A DNA stretch of 64,000 bases, from NCBI GenBank assembly GCA_026120035.1, contig JALRME010000001.1:571909-635908 (forward strand), read 5' to 3'. A model generated the notes under the pieces. The model searched no databases and was not told the DNA's origin. It worked only from the letters and a program-made list of their open reading frames with translations. Below are positions 1 through 11,612 of this stretch, piece by piece (positions within the stretch are counted from its first letter, which is position 1; every line of letters starts with the position of its first letter). Made by a program: the position numbers and the translations under genes. This stretch comes from Coleophoma eucalyptorum. Its lineage: Eukaryota; Ascomycota; Leotiomycetes; Helotiales; Dermateaceae.

Positions 1-372
1 AGAAGCCTTAGATGAGGATGCACTCGAGGAAGCCTTAGATGAGGATGCACTCGAAGAAGCCTTAGATGAGGATGCACTCGAAGTCCTAGATGAGGATGCA
101 CTCGAGGAAGCCTTAGATGAGGATGCACTCGAAGTCCTAGATGAGGATGCACTCGAGGAGGCCTTAGATGAGGATGCACTCGAGGAGGCCTTAGATGAGG
201 ATGCACTCGAAGTCCTAGATGAGGATGCACTCGAGGAGGCCTTAGACGAGGATGCACTCGAGGAGGCCTTAGACGAGGATGCACTCGAGGAGGCCTTAGA
301 TGAGGATGCACTCGAGGAGGCCTTAGATGAGGACGCACTCGAGGAAGTCCTAGACGAAGATGCACTTGATGA
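1..372. repeat. coding minisatellite, 27-bp and 24-bp units, 14 copies in the window
   Basis: Fourteen copies of a GC-balanced unit built around GATGAGGATGCACTCGA occur head to tail. Most units are 27 bp and three are 24 bp, so all length changes keep the minus-strand reading frame. Units differ by single substitutions (GATGAG/GACGAG, GAAGCC/GAGGCC/GAAGTC). On the minus strand they encode Ala/Ser/Lys runs. The array reaches the left edge, so its full length is unknown. Confidence 0.9.
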
Positions 373-732
373 AGCACTGGATGACGGCTTTGATGTCGTT
401 GTTGAAGACTGTGTCGATGAAGGTTTGGACGTAGACGTGGTTAGCGTGGTAGGCCTAGATGTCGACAGAGAACTTTCGGTAGCCGTCGCTTTTGATGTTT
501 GACTTGAGGAGACCATGCTCATATATGCGAGCAGGGCATCCCGAAGCTGTTGCGACATAGCCTCGATATTGGAAGGGATATTTGGGAGACCAGTAACCTG
601 TGGGCAGAGGCCACAAAGATTGTCCAAATTATCCCCAGCAGCTCTTTTAGCAACAGGACTGGCATCAAAAGCTTGGCCCTGGGCTATCGAAGCCAGGACC
701 AAGCTCGCCAGAGCGACTTTCAAGTTCACCAT
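1..732 (-). CDS. secreted Ser/Thr-rich repeat protein, C-terminus beyond the left edge
   Basis: The minus-strand frame is open from an ATG at 730-732 to the window edge (244 codons). The N-terminus, MVNLKVALASLVLASIAQGQ, is a typical signal peptide. It is followed by a VAKR dibasic site suited to Kex2 processing and a short CGLCP segment near residues 47-51. From about residue 85 the protein becomes Ser/Thr-rich, then enters near-perfect repeats of the type ASSSASSSK. Such proteins are usually heavily O-mannosylated and sit in or leave through the cell wall; a C-terminal GPI signal would lie outside the window. A TATATAA-like element lies about 130 bp upstream. The exact function is unknown; adhesin or structural wall protein are guesses. 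The plus strand of the repeat also reads as an acidic open frame, but that strand lacks any signal peptide or start context. Confidence 0.75.
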   Translation of the reverse strand, partial: MVNLKVALASLVLASIAQGQAFDASPVAKRAAGDNLDNLCGLCPQVTGLPNIPSNIEAMSQQLRDALLAYMSMVSSSQTSKATATESSLSTSRPTTLTTSTSKPSSTQSSTTTSKPSSSASSSASSSRTSSSASSSKASSSASSSKASSSASSSKASSSASSSKASSSASSSRTSSASSSKASSSASSSKASSSASSSRTSSASSSKASSSASSSRTSSASSSKASSSASSSKASSSASSSKAS

Positions 733-2830
733 CTTGGCGAAATGAATGGTCGAGTACCGCTCGCGAGTGAGTGATGCGACGTGGATTTGAAGTGAAAGAC
801 TGTAAACCCTCAGCACTCGTTGAAATTGATGAAGAAAAAACTTTGAAAGGGCATTTAATGTCTTTATATATAATCTACCAAAGACTTTTTATCATGTGGG
901 AGGTCCCAAGTCGCGTGTGAGGCCTTATTCCATCTGACAAGTCTGTAGAAAACCCTGCAAACGGTCTACTGTTAAGACACCCGCGGTCCCCACATCACAA
1001 ACCAAAAGTCTACATTTTGGGTTAGAGACCAACACAGGATTCATAGAGAATATGCAAACGGGCAGAATTTCAATGACGCAACGGATTTGGCGGGCCTGTT
1101 AGATTGAACAACACGTTTCGGAGCGGGTACCTTAGAGGCAAGGAATCCAGTGCCATGAGTGGTTCCACCAACGTAGGAAGCAGTGCAATGGTACGGAAGG
1201 CAAACTGAGACCGGCACGTAAGCATAAAGTCGGCATGTTTGGATCTGCTATAGGACAAAAGAGACAAGAATTCCGCATTAAGCAGTGCAAGCTCGCTTTT
1301 TTCAAAAGAAAATAAGCGACGAGACCGCAAGAAACTGGCCAATTGCTCCCCGGCGGCTGAATGAAGCTTAATGACCCTCGCAATCTTAAGAGTCTGCATA
1401 AGCTTCGAAATAAGAGCAATGAGCGTTCCCGCTGCGGGCACTAAATTCTCCAGCAATCCTCTGTTCTAGACTTCCCTCATACATGGACTCCACTCACCGA
1501 ATCCATGAGAATTCATCTTGAATTGCTTCAGTAAATTTCCATGGCTCATAACTGAAATGTCGACAACTCTGATTGTTTCTATGCCCTTGGTTGATCCGTA
1601 GAGAAGGATAGTTGACTAGAACAGCCTAAAGTTTCGGTAGCTGGCAACTCCGTCGTTGTCCATGATCTGGGCTCCGAAGCTAGTCCGCAGGGGTAATAAG
1701 CTCCACACTTCCGTTCTGGAATCAGAGGTAAAATCATCAGAAGGTAGATCGAGGCGCTTCACCTGCATTAAAATAGGGTCTTACACTTCGCCGCGTTGGC
1801 TTGTTTCTCCGTCGAGGCGTCAGTAGACCATCCGTTTCCACTCGCGTAGCGCAATTCCCAACATCGAAGTCCCATTGTCTTTTCTGCGGCCTCGAACAGT
1901 GTAGCGGACGAAATCAAGGTTCTTTGTGCGAGCAAGGCAGCGTCTGAAAGGCTTGAGGTTTCTGGCAAACAGATGCAATTATTATAGAAACGATTGGCCT
2001 ATTGCATCCTCGTCTAGAAGTTAATTCTTCGTTACCAACTCGGGTACGAAGAAATACGGCGACCACTCTTACTACGAGACCTTTCTACTGTAGATTGACT
2101 AGGTTTTATGTTTTTCTATGTGAAGTTGGTGAGATTAGCAACCTCATCCAAGCAATTTTCAAAATCCTCGCCATACTCGCGCTCATCAGTGGCGCGGCAT
2201 CGATTATGCGTTCATGTGCATACCCAGTCTGGACATAGGGATGACATTCATTAGCCCCATTCTCGATGCAGCAGGCCAAGTTTGTAGATCATGACGGATC
2301 CAAGTATTTTGGATGCAAAAGTCGTCTAGATGTCGAGGAAAACCTTAATAAGTCGCAAAAGTCTAGCGACCCCGGATGCGATCCATTAGTCAGCCAGGGT
2401 TACATGCAACAAGTTAAAGATTTCTTAATAAGATAACAATCATTCGTCTCATTCGCTTTCTAGAGGTCATTGTGGAGAGCTCCAATTTCTGATTAACTTC
2501 TCCTTCTCTTCCGTGCTAGGCTGCCATTGATCTCGACGCAAGGCGACACAGAGAAATGAATCATTCATTCCGTTGGAATGGATCCTTAATGATTAGCCAA
2601 ACTTCAAATTGTCTGTATCATGTGATGTAGCCATGAGCTCATTGGGATGATCATTTCAAACAGCATTTCGTAGTCGCGTGTAGCTTACATTCTTCCATAT
2701 TGCGGCACAGTTAGGCTTAAATGACATTCGTTTCAGGTGTGATATCTAACATGACTTGCTGTTTCACAAGTGTGAAATTGACAGAATTAACATTACTTAG
2801 AGAATTTAATTTGTCACCAGCTTTCCTCGG
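733..2830. other. gene-free interval, no confident coding region
   Basis: This stretch has only short open frames. The best are minus-strand frames at 1070-1456 and 1768-1968. Both begin at non-ATG codons or lack convincing splice links, and neither resembles a family I know. They could be remnants of a small gene. Confidence 0.5.
862..870 (-). promoter_or_regulatory. candidate TATA box of the Ser-rich gene
   Basis: Read on the minus strand the site is TATATAAAG, about 130 bp upstream of the ATG at 732. The position suits a fungal core promoter, but this is a match to a very common sequence in AT-rich DNA. Confidence 0.3.
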
Positions 2831-4870
2831 TCAAGACCTTAACACGTTCCCAAAATTTCGGTCGTTGTCTAGCCTGACCTTCACATCCTTCATGATCTTT
2901 TTCTTCTCTTCAAAGGCACCGCTTGTACCAAACTGTACCTTCGTTGCATGATCCAATCCGTAAAATAATAGAGCGAGAGCACTGCCCTTCCACAACTCTG
3001 TACCACTACGTGAGCTGCTTGACATAGCAAGAATGAGGAAAACAGCGGTAGCCAGAACCACGAAAAGAGGCAGTGAAATCCAGCCCCACCTAACCTTGAC
3101 ATAAGTCTCCAGAGTTGTAGCGACCCCGGAAACTGGGATTGCACCATTGAACGAGCGAAATGCGACAGTCATGGCAGAAGCAAGGTCTCTCATAGCCTTC
3201 GGTAGTCCGTTAGCATACTCGTAATAGTCCCAGTAAAATGTTTGCACGATGTCAGTGTCAAAATAGGTTGTTCCAGATGAGATCCCAACAGTCAGGTTCA
3301 CGACGACGAGTGCAGCCTGGTTAAGACTCTCGAAGTTTGAATTTCGAGATGCACTGCCATTAGTGAAGATAGTGGAGAACCAAGACTTAATACCAAGCAT
3401 TGCGGGTTCACTAATGAACAAGGTCTGGTTTTGGGACGAGAAAATGCTCACCGGAGTCGTTCCCTTGCTGTTGGTGATATCCACCACGGAATTATTGTGA
3501 ATCTCGGAAGTGATGTTCTCACTAATCTTGCCATTCACGACCGCACTGTCAATTGTTTGGGCGCAATAATCCAGTGTACATTGGGTGGCCCATGGATTGT
3601 AGTTAAGCGGTGGGCCTTCTTGTGCCTCAGTGCCCATGAATATAAGCTTGATAAGGTTGGTATACGGCATGTCACCAGTAATACTCGGGAAATAACTGGT
3701 CATGCTGAAAACGTCTTTGTCATCTCTCAATAGCGCCCCTTGGGGTACTTGCCATCCACAACGCGATTGGTCCGTGGTTCCATTACAGTAACGAGTCAGG
3801 AAAGGTGTTAGATTGACACAACTACTGCAGACTGCCAAGGTGCTGTAATCCTCGTAGGTACAGTTGCCGCTTTCGCATGCAAAGCTTGGAAATGATTGAC
3901 CAGCCTCGGCGAACAGACCAGAGTAGACTGCTGATTTCATCGGCAGGATTGGGACGAAACCAGCTGCGGCTTATTAGCATCCTTGAAAAGAGAAAGAAAG
4001 GGGGTTCGGACGAACTGGATGTATCCCCAGGCAATACACCTGTGTAATTTACAGCTGCTGGGACGGTCGCTTGTCTACTTGAGATAGCACTTCTTGTTGG
4101 GTATGTTGCCACCTGCTGAGAGAATGGTCCCAGGATGAGGGCAACAATAGTAATTACGGCGCCGAATGATCCTATGGCACTAAGAAAAGTTAGTGTGATT
4201 CCCAGCAGATCTTGGTTTAATATTTCATGGTAGCACTGTTGCTGCCGAACTTACCCTCCACGAGCATTACCTAGCAGTCGTGCCGCACCCCAAGACCCTC
4301 GACTCGCTTCATCGAACAATTCCATATCACCTAGAGGTGCTGGCTGCTGCTTGAACCAAACCCATTTCAACTGGCTAAACCCGCTGGACAAAGGGACCGC
4401 CAAAGTAGCATTTGCAAGAGCCGCGAGAAGAGCGATAAGCGTGTTGAGGGATATGCTCAGTGGCCAATCCGGAAGAGGAGAGTCGCTGAAGACTGCAAGA
4501 ACAACAATGATAGCTATGACGGATGTGCCTCCAACCAAGAGGCATGCAATTTCTCTAAACCACGAGCCATCAACTATAAATTTGGTAGGCTTCACAAGCA
4601 GGCGTCGTAAACTCGCATCTTCGCCTTTGCCGACCGAAGCTGCAGTACTGCTGCTCCAATTTCGGATGTGCCTCTGCGAGTTTGTATCACTGAAGGTGTC
4701 CACGCTTGCCGACACGACTGGCTTTCTGTGACTGGGAGATTTTATCCTGATAACAATCAGTATTGTCATCAAAACAGCCCTACGAGAAATACTGACTCAT
4801 TCATGGGGATATCATGAACTTGGTATACTTGACTTGCGCCATCCCCTGGGCTGTAATTTTCTGTGGCCAT
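2831..4870 (-). CDS. DUF3176 family membrane protein
   Basis: Four exons: 4870-4797, 4746-4255, 4179-4040 and 3963-2831 (1839 nt, 612 residues). The first intron has a GTCAGT donor and puts the start at ATG 4870 (MATENYSPGD); without it the frame has only a late ATG at 4769. The N-terminal half has the DUF3176 signature: a Trp/Glu-led hydrophobic segment, LNTLIALLA, FSQLKWVWF and a SRGSWGA block followed by a second membrane segment across the exon 2/3 junction. Next comes a large Cys- and Asn-rich lumenal or extracellular part (FACESGNCTY, many NxS/T sites). A final membrane segment lies near residues 525-550, followed by a short cytosolic tail. The family is widespread in filamentous ascomycetes and has no established function. 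Joins restore family-consistent sequence at each junction, so the model is good. Confidence 0.85.
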
Positions 4871-7855
4871 TTTTTTTATTCTAGACTTTGAGAAGAGCCA
4901 TGCGCGACCACCCGGGTGGCCATTTAGACAACCTCATACTTATTTGATTGGAGATATGCGGCTGAGTGGCAGCCATATGGTAACGCAGAATGTGGTTTTT
5001 CCACAGGAGCCTTCTACAGAAAGAGCCAAGAAATTTTCCTTCATATCTCAGCGAATCCAAGCTTGTAGGTTGCGCAAGATCCAACTGGGAGGTTGCGAGG
5101 TCACAAAATTGAAGATAAGTGAATGAAGCCCAAGGTAAGGGGTGTGATCATCACCACATAATGACACTTGCCATTGGTACTTGGTAATGCATGTAGCTCT
5201 CAGCCGCACAGCAGACACAGAGTTCATCGTTAATATTTCCATGATTGACATAGTTCTGTAAGAATAAGCTCCAGAACTGTATGTATAAAGAGAATAGTTC
5301 AGTTGAAAGTGGGGTCGTCTGACATTCCAACTGTAGTATAGCCTGCGGGCTGCAGTCAGAGTATTGCCACCCAGAAGAAGTGCTACTATGTCTTCTGCCT
5401 ATCGACTCGATAAGGCAGGTTAGACTTTAGGCAGTGCTGACATACACAAGCAATAAGAATTCACGTAGAACACTCATGCTATCTTGTCACTCGACATACT
5501 CAACCTTGGCAGAGGGCTAATTAGCTGCAGCAGTGGTGGCCAGCAGAGGTTCTGGACACATGTCTGAGTATTTTACCATTCTTCCCATATCGTAATGGTT
5601 GCCAGGGTGCTGAAGAGGACTCACATTCGTACCCACACATGACGCTGAGATACCCTCTGCTGCACCATGAGAGGGTGAAGGAAGATAGCATAGTATCCAC
5701 CCATATAGAAGCATACTCTAGTTCTCAAAGCTTACGTAGTACACAGTAGGTGAGAAGGTCTTTTACCATGTTTCCAAGGGACGTAATGGTGGATCAATCT
5801 TGCGGTGTCGCGTATTCGTCGACGGTCCGTCGAGTTTGCGGCGTTTGTGAATTCCGGTGCGGTAAGACTCAGTCGTGGACAAGATGATTAGCGGGCAAAT
5901 GGGACGGCTTGGAAGTATGTGTATCCGTGGAAGCATCGATCTGTGTCTTATGTGTTGTTAGTCTGAGGGAGAGTTTCCTTTCTAGCCATCTTCAGATTAT
6001 AACGCTGATCCTTGCTTCTATCCAGCACCCAAGGAGAGGTCATTGAGCATTAAGGTTACTATCAAGGTTACCCTGACCTCTCAACTAGCGTTTTATATCA
6101 CGTTTCTATTCAAAACCTCGAATCTGCCGAGTCAGTACTATTGCACAACATTTAATGAACATCTGGTTATGCTATCCAATGGGGCTTTTATATTTCAGCT
6201 GTAGGCTTTCTACATGGTGGGGGATGACCATAGCCAAACATAACTAGAAGGCGACGCGTCAGGTAGAGATCTTAAGCTTCGACCACCCACCAAAGATTCT
6301 GGTGTGGGGGTTTGTATTTTCGGACAGAAAGAACACCCTCGTGATTAGGTTCCTTACTTCAGCATGCATGTACCATTTTTTTTTTCAATAGCTCAATCCT
6401 GACAGTCTCAAAGTAAAATATCCTGACGCTTGCAGCGAAGTATAAGTCTTACGGGCCCAGTTTAACGGGGAACCTGTCCCTCAAATTAAAACTTGGTGAC
6501 AGACGTGGTAAAAAAAGGAACGTTCTATTCATTCATCCATTCCATCCATTAGACTTCTGTCACTCTGTCCCATGGTAATTCTTTCCGAGGAAACCTTTCT
6601 CAACCCTTGAAGCAAGCAAATGGCGTCTACGACTCATAGGAAATTTCAGACTGAGATGGTAACATTGCCTTAACCGAATGCTCCCAGACATACATGATTA
6701 GACGAATCGAAGTGTTGAAAAGGATCCGATGGATGGGAAACTGCTCATTGGCATTAGTTCCGGCCATATGGTTCAGGGGACCAGGAGCCAGCACGTCTCA
6801 CCTGAGGACCTCAACATTGACCAGGAGCCATGCGGTAAGGCCAATGCAATCCAATCACGAGACCAACCCTGGGCTGTAGTTGCGTAGGGTCAATTCCTGT
6901 TGCAACTTGGGGGCCATGAGATTGACCTTAGTCAGACATTTCCTGTATGGACTCAGTATGGATTCTTCTTTCGTTTACGCAAGACGGGACGAGCCGCGAG
7001 GGGCGTCGCCACGCACAAAAATAGACCTCTCCATACTCCGTACTTTCTATCACAAGGGGCAGGCTCTGGTGTACGCTTGTCTGCATCCAGCAGAGAAGTA
7101 CCAAAACTACCTTATGATCAGTCTACAGCCTCAAGTAACAGACTGTATGTCACTCTAGTCGTCGGTCCGCTGCCTCAGCTCATCGCTTATACGGCGACAA
7201 ATCTGCCGTCTATCGTTCAAAGACGGTGTGTCGGAACAATGTACATCTGTTTCCGTTCTATGGGATCAGGGTTATAAAATAAGACTGATATATGCTCCGT
7301 GAGTATGCAAAACGGTTGTCTTCTCGAGACGCACGGTCTCAATCTGGGGAGCGAATGGTTTCACACAACCGCGAACTGGAAACAAGTCCCTAAGTCGGGT
7401 TGACGTTGCGAAAATACCGGTGCGCGACTGAATTATCCAGGATCGACCTAGGCATGGTAGTTTTAAGCTACATGCGAACAGTAGATCTTGAAGAAATGAT
7501 AGGTTTCTTCGATGGTATCAAGGCAATGCCATAAGCCCTGTCGCGGGGTCGGAATATGTTCGCCTTAATAACGAAGGTATTATTGGGCTTGCTTCATGCA
7601 GTCCAGAAGAACTACTAGTCATTAAGCCAAGGCATGTCCCTGATGTCCTATCGTGTGCTTCTTTGCAGATCTTTGCAAAACTTTGCAAACCTATCCAACG
7701 CCGTCAGCTTGTTTGTAGCGTCTTTGTTTCCGCTGGTCGGCAGTTCGCCTCTCTTTTTTCCTTTCCAGTCGGGGTCGATGTGTCTGTAGAACAGCATATC
7801 ATGTTCTTTGCTCCCTCGTAACTCCTTTGTAATACCTAATAGTGCGGTGACTATC
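4871..7855. other. gene-poor interval of about 3 kb
   Basis: No supported gene. Open frames up to 125 codons exist around 6.7-7.3 kb (plus) but have no recognisable domains, no splice connections and overlap each other in different frames. I see no terminal repeats or transposase remnants. Confidence 0.5.
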
Positions 7856-9500
7856 ATGAACATCGGCAATAATTCACCATGCCGTCCTAGAGATGGAGGC
7901 ATTCTGTCTTGCTGGGTTCTTTTTGTTTTGGCTTTCCTAGTTATATCAACTTCAGCAAGTCATCATGGCAACTCTGCGTCGGGAATGGAAGTTGTCAAAG
8001 GGAACAAATCGAATCTCGAGCCGGTGGAGGTAATTCAGCATGTCCTAGAGGAAGGGGCCGAGTTCATCGAAACACATATCCAGTGGGTTGTCGATCTCTC
8101 CCGCGACAGCAGCCACTCGGTCAGTTCGAGCCCAGCAACTGCCATTCCATCCGTGATCGAACATGATCTTCGACGCAGCCAAATTACAGCAGCGCCTTTA
8201 CTCCGTAATCGTGCTGCGCAGCTAAACCCCCAGGTACCAGCGATCAATTGCGGTTCGCAAGTCGATGCCGCAAGGTCGGACGATTCGAAAGTACTCATTG
8301 CCACTGTTGCAGCGCTACAATCACAGTCTTCCAAGGCAATATCAGCAGCCCAATCCAGCGCCGACGCTGCAATTGCATCAGCATCTGCCGCCTCATCATC
8401 ACTGTTGAGTGTGCAGAGCTCGGCCTCTGCTGCTTTGCAGGCAGTTTCCCAGTCGCTAACGGCGGCGACGAGTGCATCGTCTGCTGCCGTTCTTTCTGCT
8501 TCTTCTGCAATTTCATCGGCTTCCACGTCTGCTTCAGTAGCGATAGCATCAGCAACATCTAGTGCGAGTAAGAGTTCTTGCCTCTTCTTCCCAAATTTTC
8601 CAGGGGCTGACAATTACTCTTTTAGGCGCGGCCATTGTGTCTGCTCAAAGTAGTGCCTCTAATGCAATTGCGCAAGCTCAATCCAGTGCTTCTTCGGTAG
8701 CCTCAGCAGCACAAGGTCAGTTATTGTAATAAAACGTTGTATTTCCGCGATTCTGATATTTTTACAGCGACTGCTACTTTGGCCATTCAACAAGCCAAGG
8801 AGACAATCTCGAACGCAGCGGTAAGCCTGATATTATTCTGATATCTAGATACTTTACTAACGCTCGTCAATAGATCCAAGCCGCGGCTTCGGTCAGGCAG
8901 TCTCAAGTCGCCGCACTCACAGCAACAACAGCAGCTATTGCCATTGTTGGAAGCATCATCGGATCATCTTTACTTTCCATCTTCGCTTATTTCCTCCTCT
9001 CACGCTATAGAACCCAGAAGGAGGCCCAACGTCGACGAGAATGGGAAGAAGAGCGAGAAGAGCGAAAGAGTCGACGTAGTTCCATGGACTCTAACTACTC
9101 AAGAAGTAGGCGCGGTTCGGAATCAAGGAGTCGGAGACCTTCGCAATCAAGAAGTAGGAGAGGATCAGAAGCAAGAAGCCGACGAGGTTCAGACGCTAGT
9201 CCGACTGATCGCAAGTCTCGAGACGTAAGACGAGATACGCAGTTTATGCCCGATTTTCCGGTACCAAGCATTCCAAATAATATAGAAGGGGATGACCGTA
9301 CAGAGGTCAAAACGCCTAAAAGTAATAGGCCGACTCTGGTCTACGATCCAGAGAACCCTACTAGGCCACCGACATTCATCGGCAGGGAAGATGAAGACGA
9401 GAGCGAAGTATCATACACGAGTTTCGTTCTCGAGAAGGTACCCGATGAAAATGCCAAGCCAAATAAGAAGAAGAAAGGCTGGATTGGAACAGCAGTATAG
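7856..9500 (+). CDS. Ser/Ala-rich single-pass membrane protein with RS-repeat cytosolic tail
   Basis: Four exons: 7856-8567, 8626-8715, 8768-8820 and 8874-9500 (1482 nt, 493 residues). The start at 7856 precedes a hydrophobic segment, SCWVLFVLAFLVISTSA, that fits a signal peptide after a short polar lead. The ectodomain has a potential N-glycosylation site, two short basic stretches, and from about residue 140 a long low-complexity Ser/Ala region. A membrane helix near residues 302-327 (IAIVGSIIGSSLLSIFAYFLL) is followed by a basic stop-transfer segment, an Arg/Glu coil and RS repeats (SRSRRGSE). It ends in a Lys cluster. The layout recalls fungal wall-stress sensors (mucin-like ectodomain, one helix, charged tail), but no WSC domain is seen, so a sensor role is only inferred. 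All introns have GT-AG ends and keep frame. Confidence 0.75.
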
Positions 9501-10328
9501 GCGACATTTGGCTGTAGACCACTGGAGGATGGCGAGTGGTGGATAGATGCTCTAATCGAGCGAACTGATTTTCTGTACCTTCTTGAACCCCCCTTTAAAC
9601 TTTCCGTAGTTGTGCATGATAATTTTTCTGTCCATATTAGCTTCTCCAAATTTATAATGTATATTTTAAAATATTCTTCTTTGCTGCCTTGGACTTGGGA
9701 AGGTACTTTCCTCATTTGGGATGAACGTCTAAGTACTTTGAGTTCCGCAGGCCTGTGCTGTGTGGACGAATGCACGTCAGAATTTAGAAATGTACTCGTG
9801 CAAATTTAAGCCACATAACTCTATAGACAAATCCAGCCGCACTTACCGTCTCATTTGTTTTCAGTTTCGCTTCAATATATTATCTTTCGAAAACGGTGCT
9901 GTTTAGTTAATAATTTCTATGCTAGACATATTGAGGAGATGAATGCCCCAACGCTTCTCTCCTCTGCCCACTCAGTGGTTCCTGTGTCTACAGATTAGCT
10001 GTTGCTGAATTTGGTTACTATATCCTCATAAGCGATCACTACTTTGTTATATTGCATTTACGTAGATAAAATTTATTTTGTAGACGAGTATTATTATATT
10101 CTGACGTTGAAAGAACCAGTTGAACCAGGATTTATCCAAGCATGATTTATCTGGACTGTATAAAACACCAGTAATCCCACAAGACTCTGATTGTATAAAC
10201 CCATCTAAGACGGGAAAAGATATGGTCAGCCACCACCCTTTTCTAAGTGGAAGTCGCGTAAGCTTCCGATGCAATGCTGATATTCATTTTGAAAACGACC
10301 AAATCTCAACACGCTATGAAAATGTACA
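9501..10328. other. intergenic interval between convergent genes
   Basis: AT-rich sequence between the 3' ends of two convergent genes. Nothing beyond presumed untranslated and terminator regions is visible. Confidence 0.5.
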
Positions 10329-11612
10329 TCATTTCCAAGTCCCAAGATATTGCCTCTCGAGGTCCAAGGCACCAGCCTTCTCAGAGCACTGCCTGGGGGA
10401 AGCAGGCTTGAGGGAGGATTGTCCAATATCTTCTCTAAGAGTGGCTGACGACCTAGTGCTAGTAGGAGTCGGCAGAGTTGGAGACTCTGTAATCTTATAA
10501 ACCTGTGCTGAGCTTGGGGAAGCCTTGCTGATCTCATCATCACTGTTATACTGTGAAGAAAACTGTGACTCGGAATTCTGATTTTCTAAAACAGCAGTGG
10601 GCTTCTCGCCATTCAGTGGATTACACGAGGCCCACAACCCACTCTTCGTGGCCGATTTATCATTTAGGGGAGCCGGTGGTTTTGAATCACCTTGCTCCAA
10701 CTGCAGGGCATCCAGACCCCGAGGTGCAAGACCACCTTTGGCGATAACGTGGCGGAACTGGTTGAGAATGACGAACTCCAATTGGAGTTTGAGTGCGTAT
10801 ATAAATGAATGAACAACCGCTTTGAGCGTATAGTATCCAACATAATCGAGGGCAATTACTATTACGTCGACTAGTATAACAAATATTTGAATAATGATGA
10901 GGAATATAGTCGTTCTGCGAATCTTCTGGTTGAAAGATCCTTTCAACAAGTTTACTGTTGCGTATATGTATATCGCACTGATCGCAGTCTCTTGGACGGA
11001 AAATGCAAGGACTTGTATCCGCTCCATTGGAACCATGAATGGCAAGAATCTATCATGAATGGCCGCATTTGAGTTGGAGATTCCATATTGGAAAACAATG
11101 GTGGGGATGTGAAGTATAATGGCATCGGTAATAATGATAGCGAGAACGAGTTTCAATATGAAATGGCTAGCTCGAAGCGACGGGATAAGGTGGAGGCGCG
11201 AGTAGAGGACGAGGGAGAATCCAGTGACCATAGATGCCCACCCAACCTCGGCAATCGTGGTACTAATAATCCAATTGCATTCGGGTACGCAGTCTTTCAG
11301 AATAAACCCGACAGCGCGGATAGAAGTACCGAAGGTGCAAATCAGGACACTCCAGAAATAGAGGCCTGAATATCGCTTAAAGGTGTAGAAAACCCAGACA
11401 GCCAGCTCAACGGTCATCCAGATAGGAAGAGCAGTGAAGACAGAAAGCAGGGACCTGAAGCAATGTTATTTGACATGTTAATTACGAAGATGGATTGTTA
11501 AGTGTACTCACCATACCGTTTGGTTCCATGGCAAAGGACCAGTTCGTGTGAAAGACCAATCAAAATCGGCGAGTGCGACGTATGGGACCGTGATATTAAC
11601 TGTTTGAGACAT
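10329..11612 (-). CDS. DUF7703-type seven-helix membrane protein
   Basis: Two exons: 11612-11512 and 11454-10329 (1227 nt, 408 residues). The intron has a GTGAGT donor and joins the extracellular N-terminus (MSQTVNITVPYVALADFD, with N-glycosylation sites) to the first helix. Motifs typical of this fungal family are visible: FKRYSGLYFWS after helix 1, a conserved GWASMVTGFSLVLYSRLHL segment in helix 3, and LEFVILNQF at the end of the last helix. Seven hydrophobic segments fill residues 35-270. The last 130 residues form a polar Ser/Pro-rich cytosolic tail. The architecture is receptor-like, but the family has no assigned ligand or pathway to my knowledge. It is often annotated only as an integral membrane protein. 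Confidence 0.8.

Noticed and set aside
1..372. CRISPR-like appearance of the regular repeats
   Set aside because: There are no spacers; the units are contiguous and coding, in a eukaryotic genome.
1..480. Plus-strand acidic open frame through the minisatellite (EALDEDALE repeats)
   Set aside because: It has no start signal and is the complement of a frame with a clear signal peptide and Kex2 site. The 3n repeat length keeps all frames open.
1070..1968. Two minus-strand frames that might form a small gene
   Set aside because: Both start at non-ATG codons or lack a frame-consistent splice join, and no domain is recognisable.
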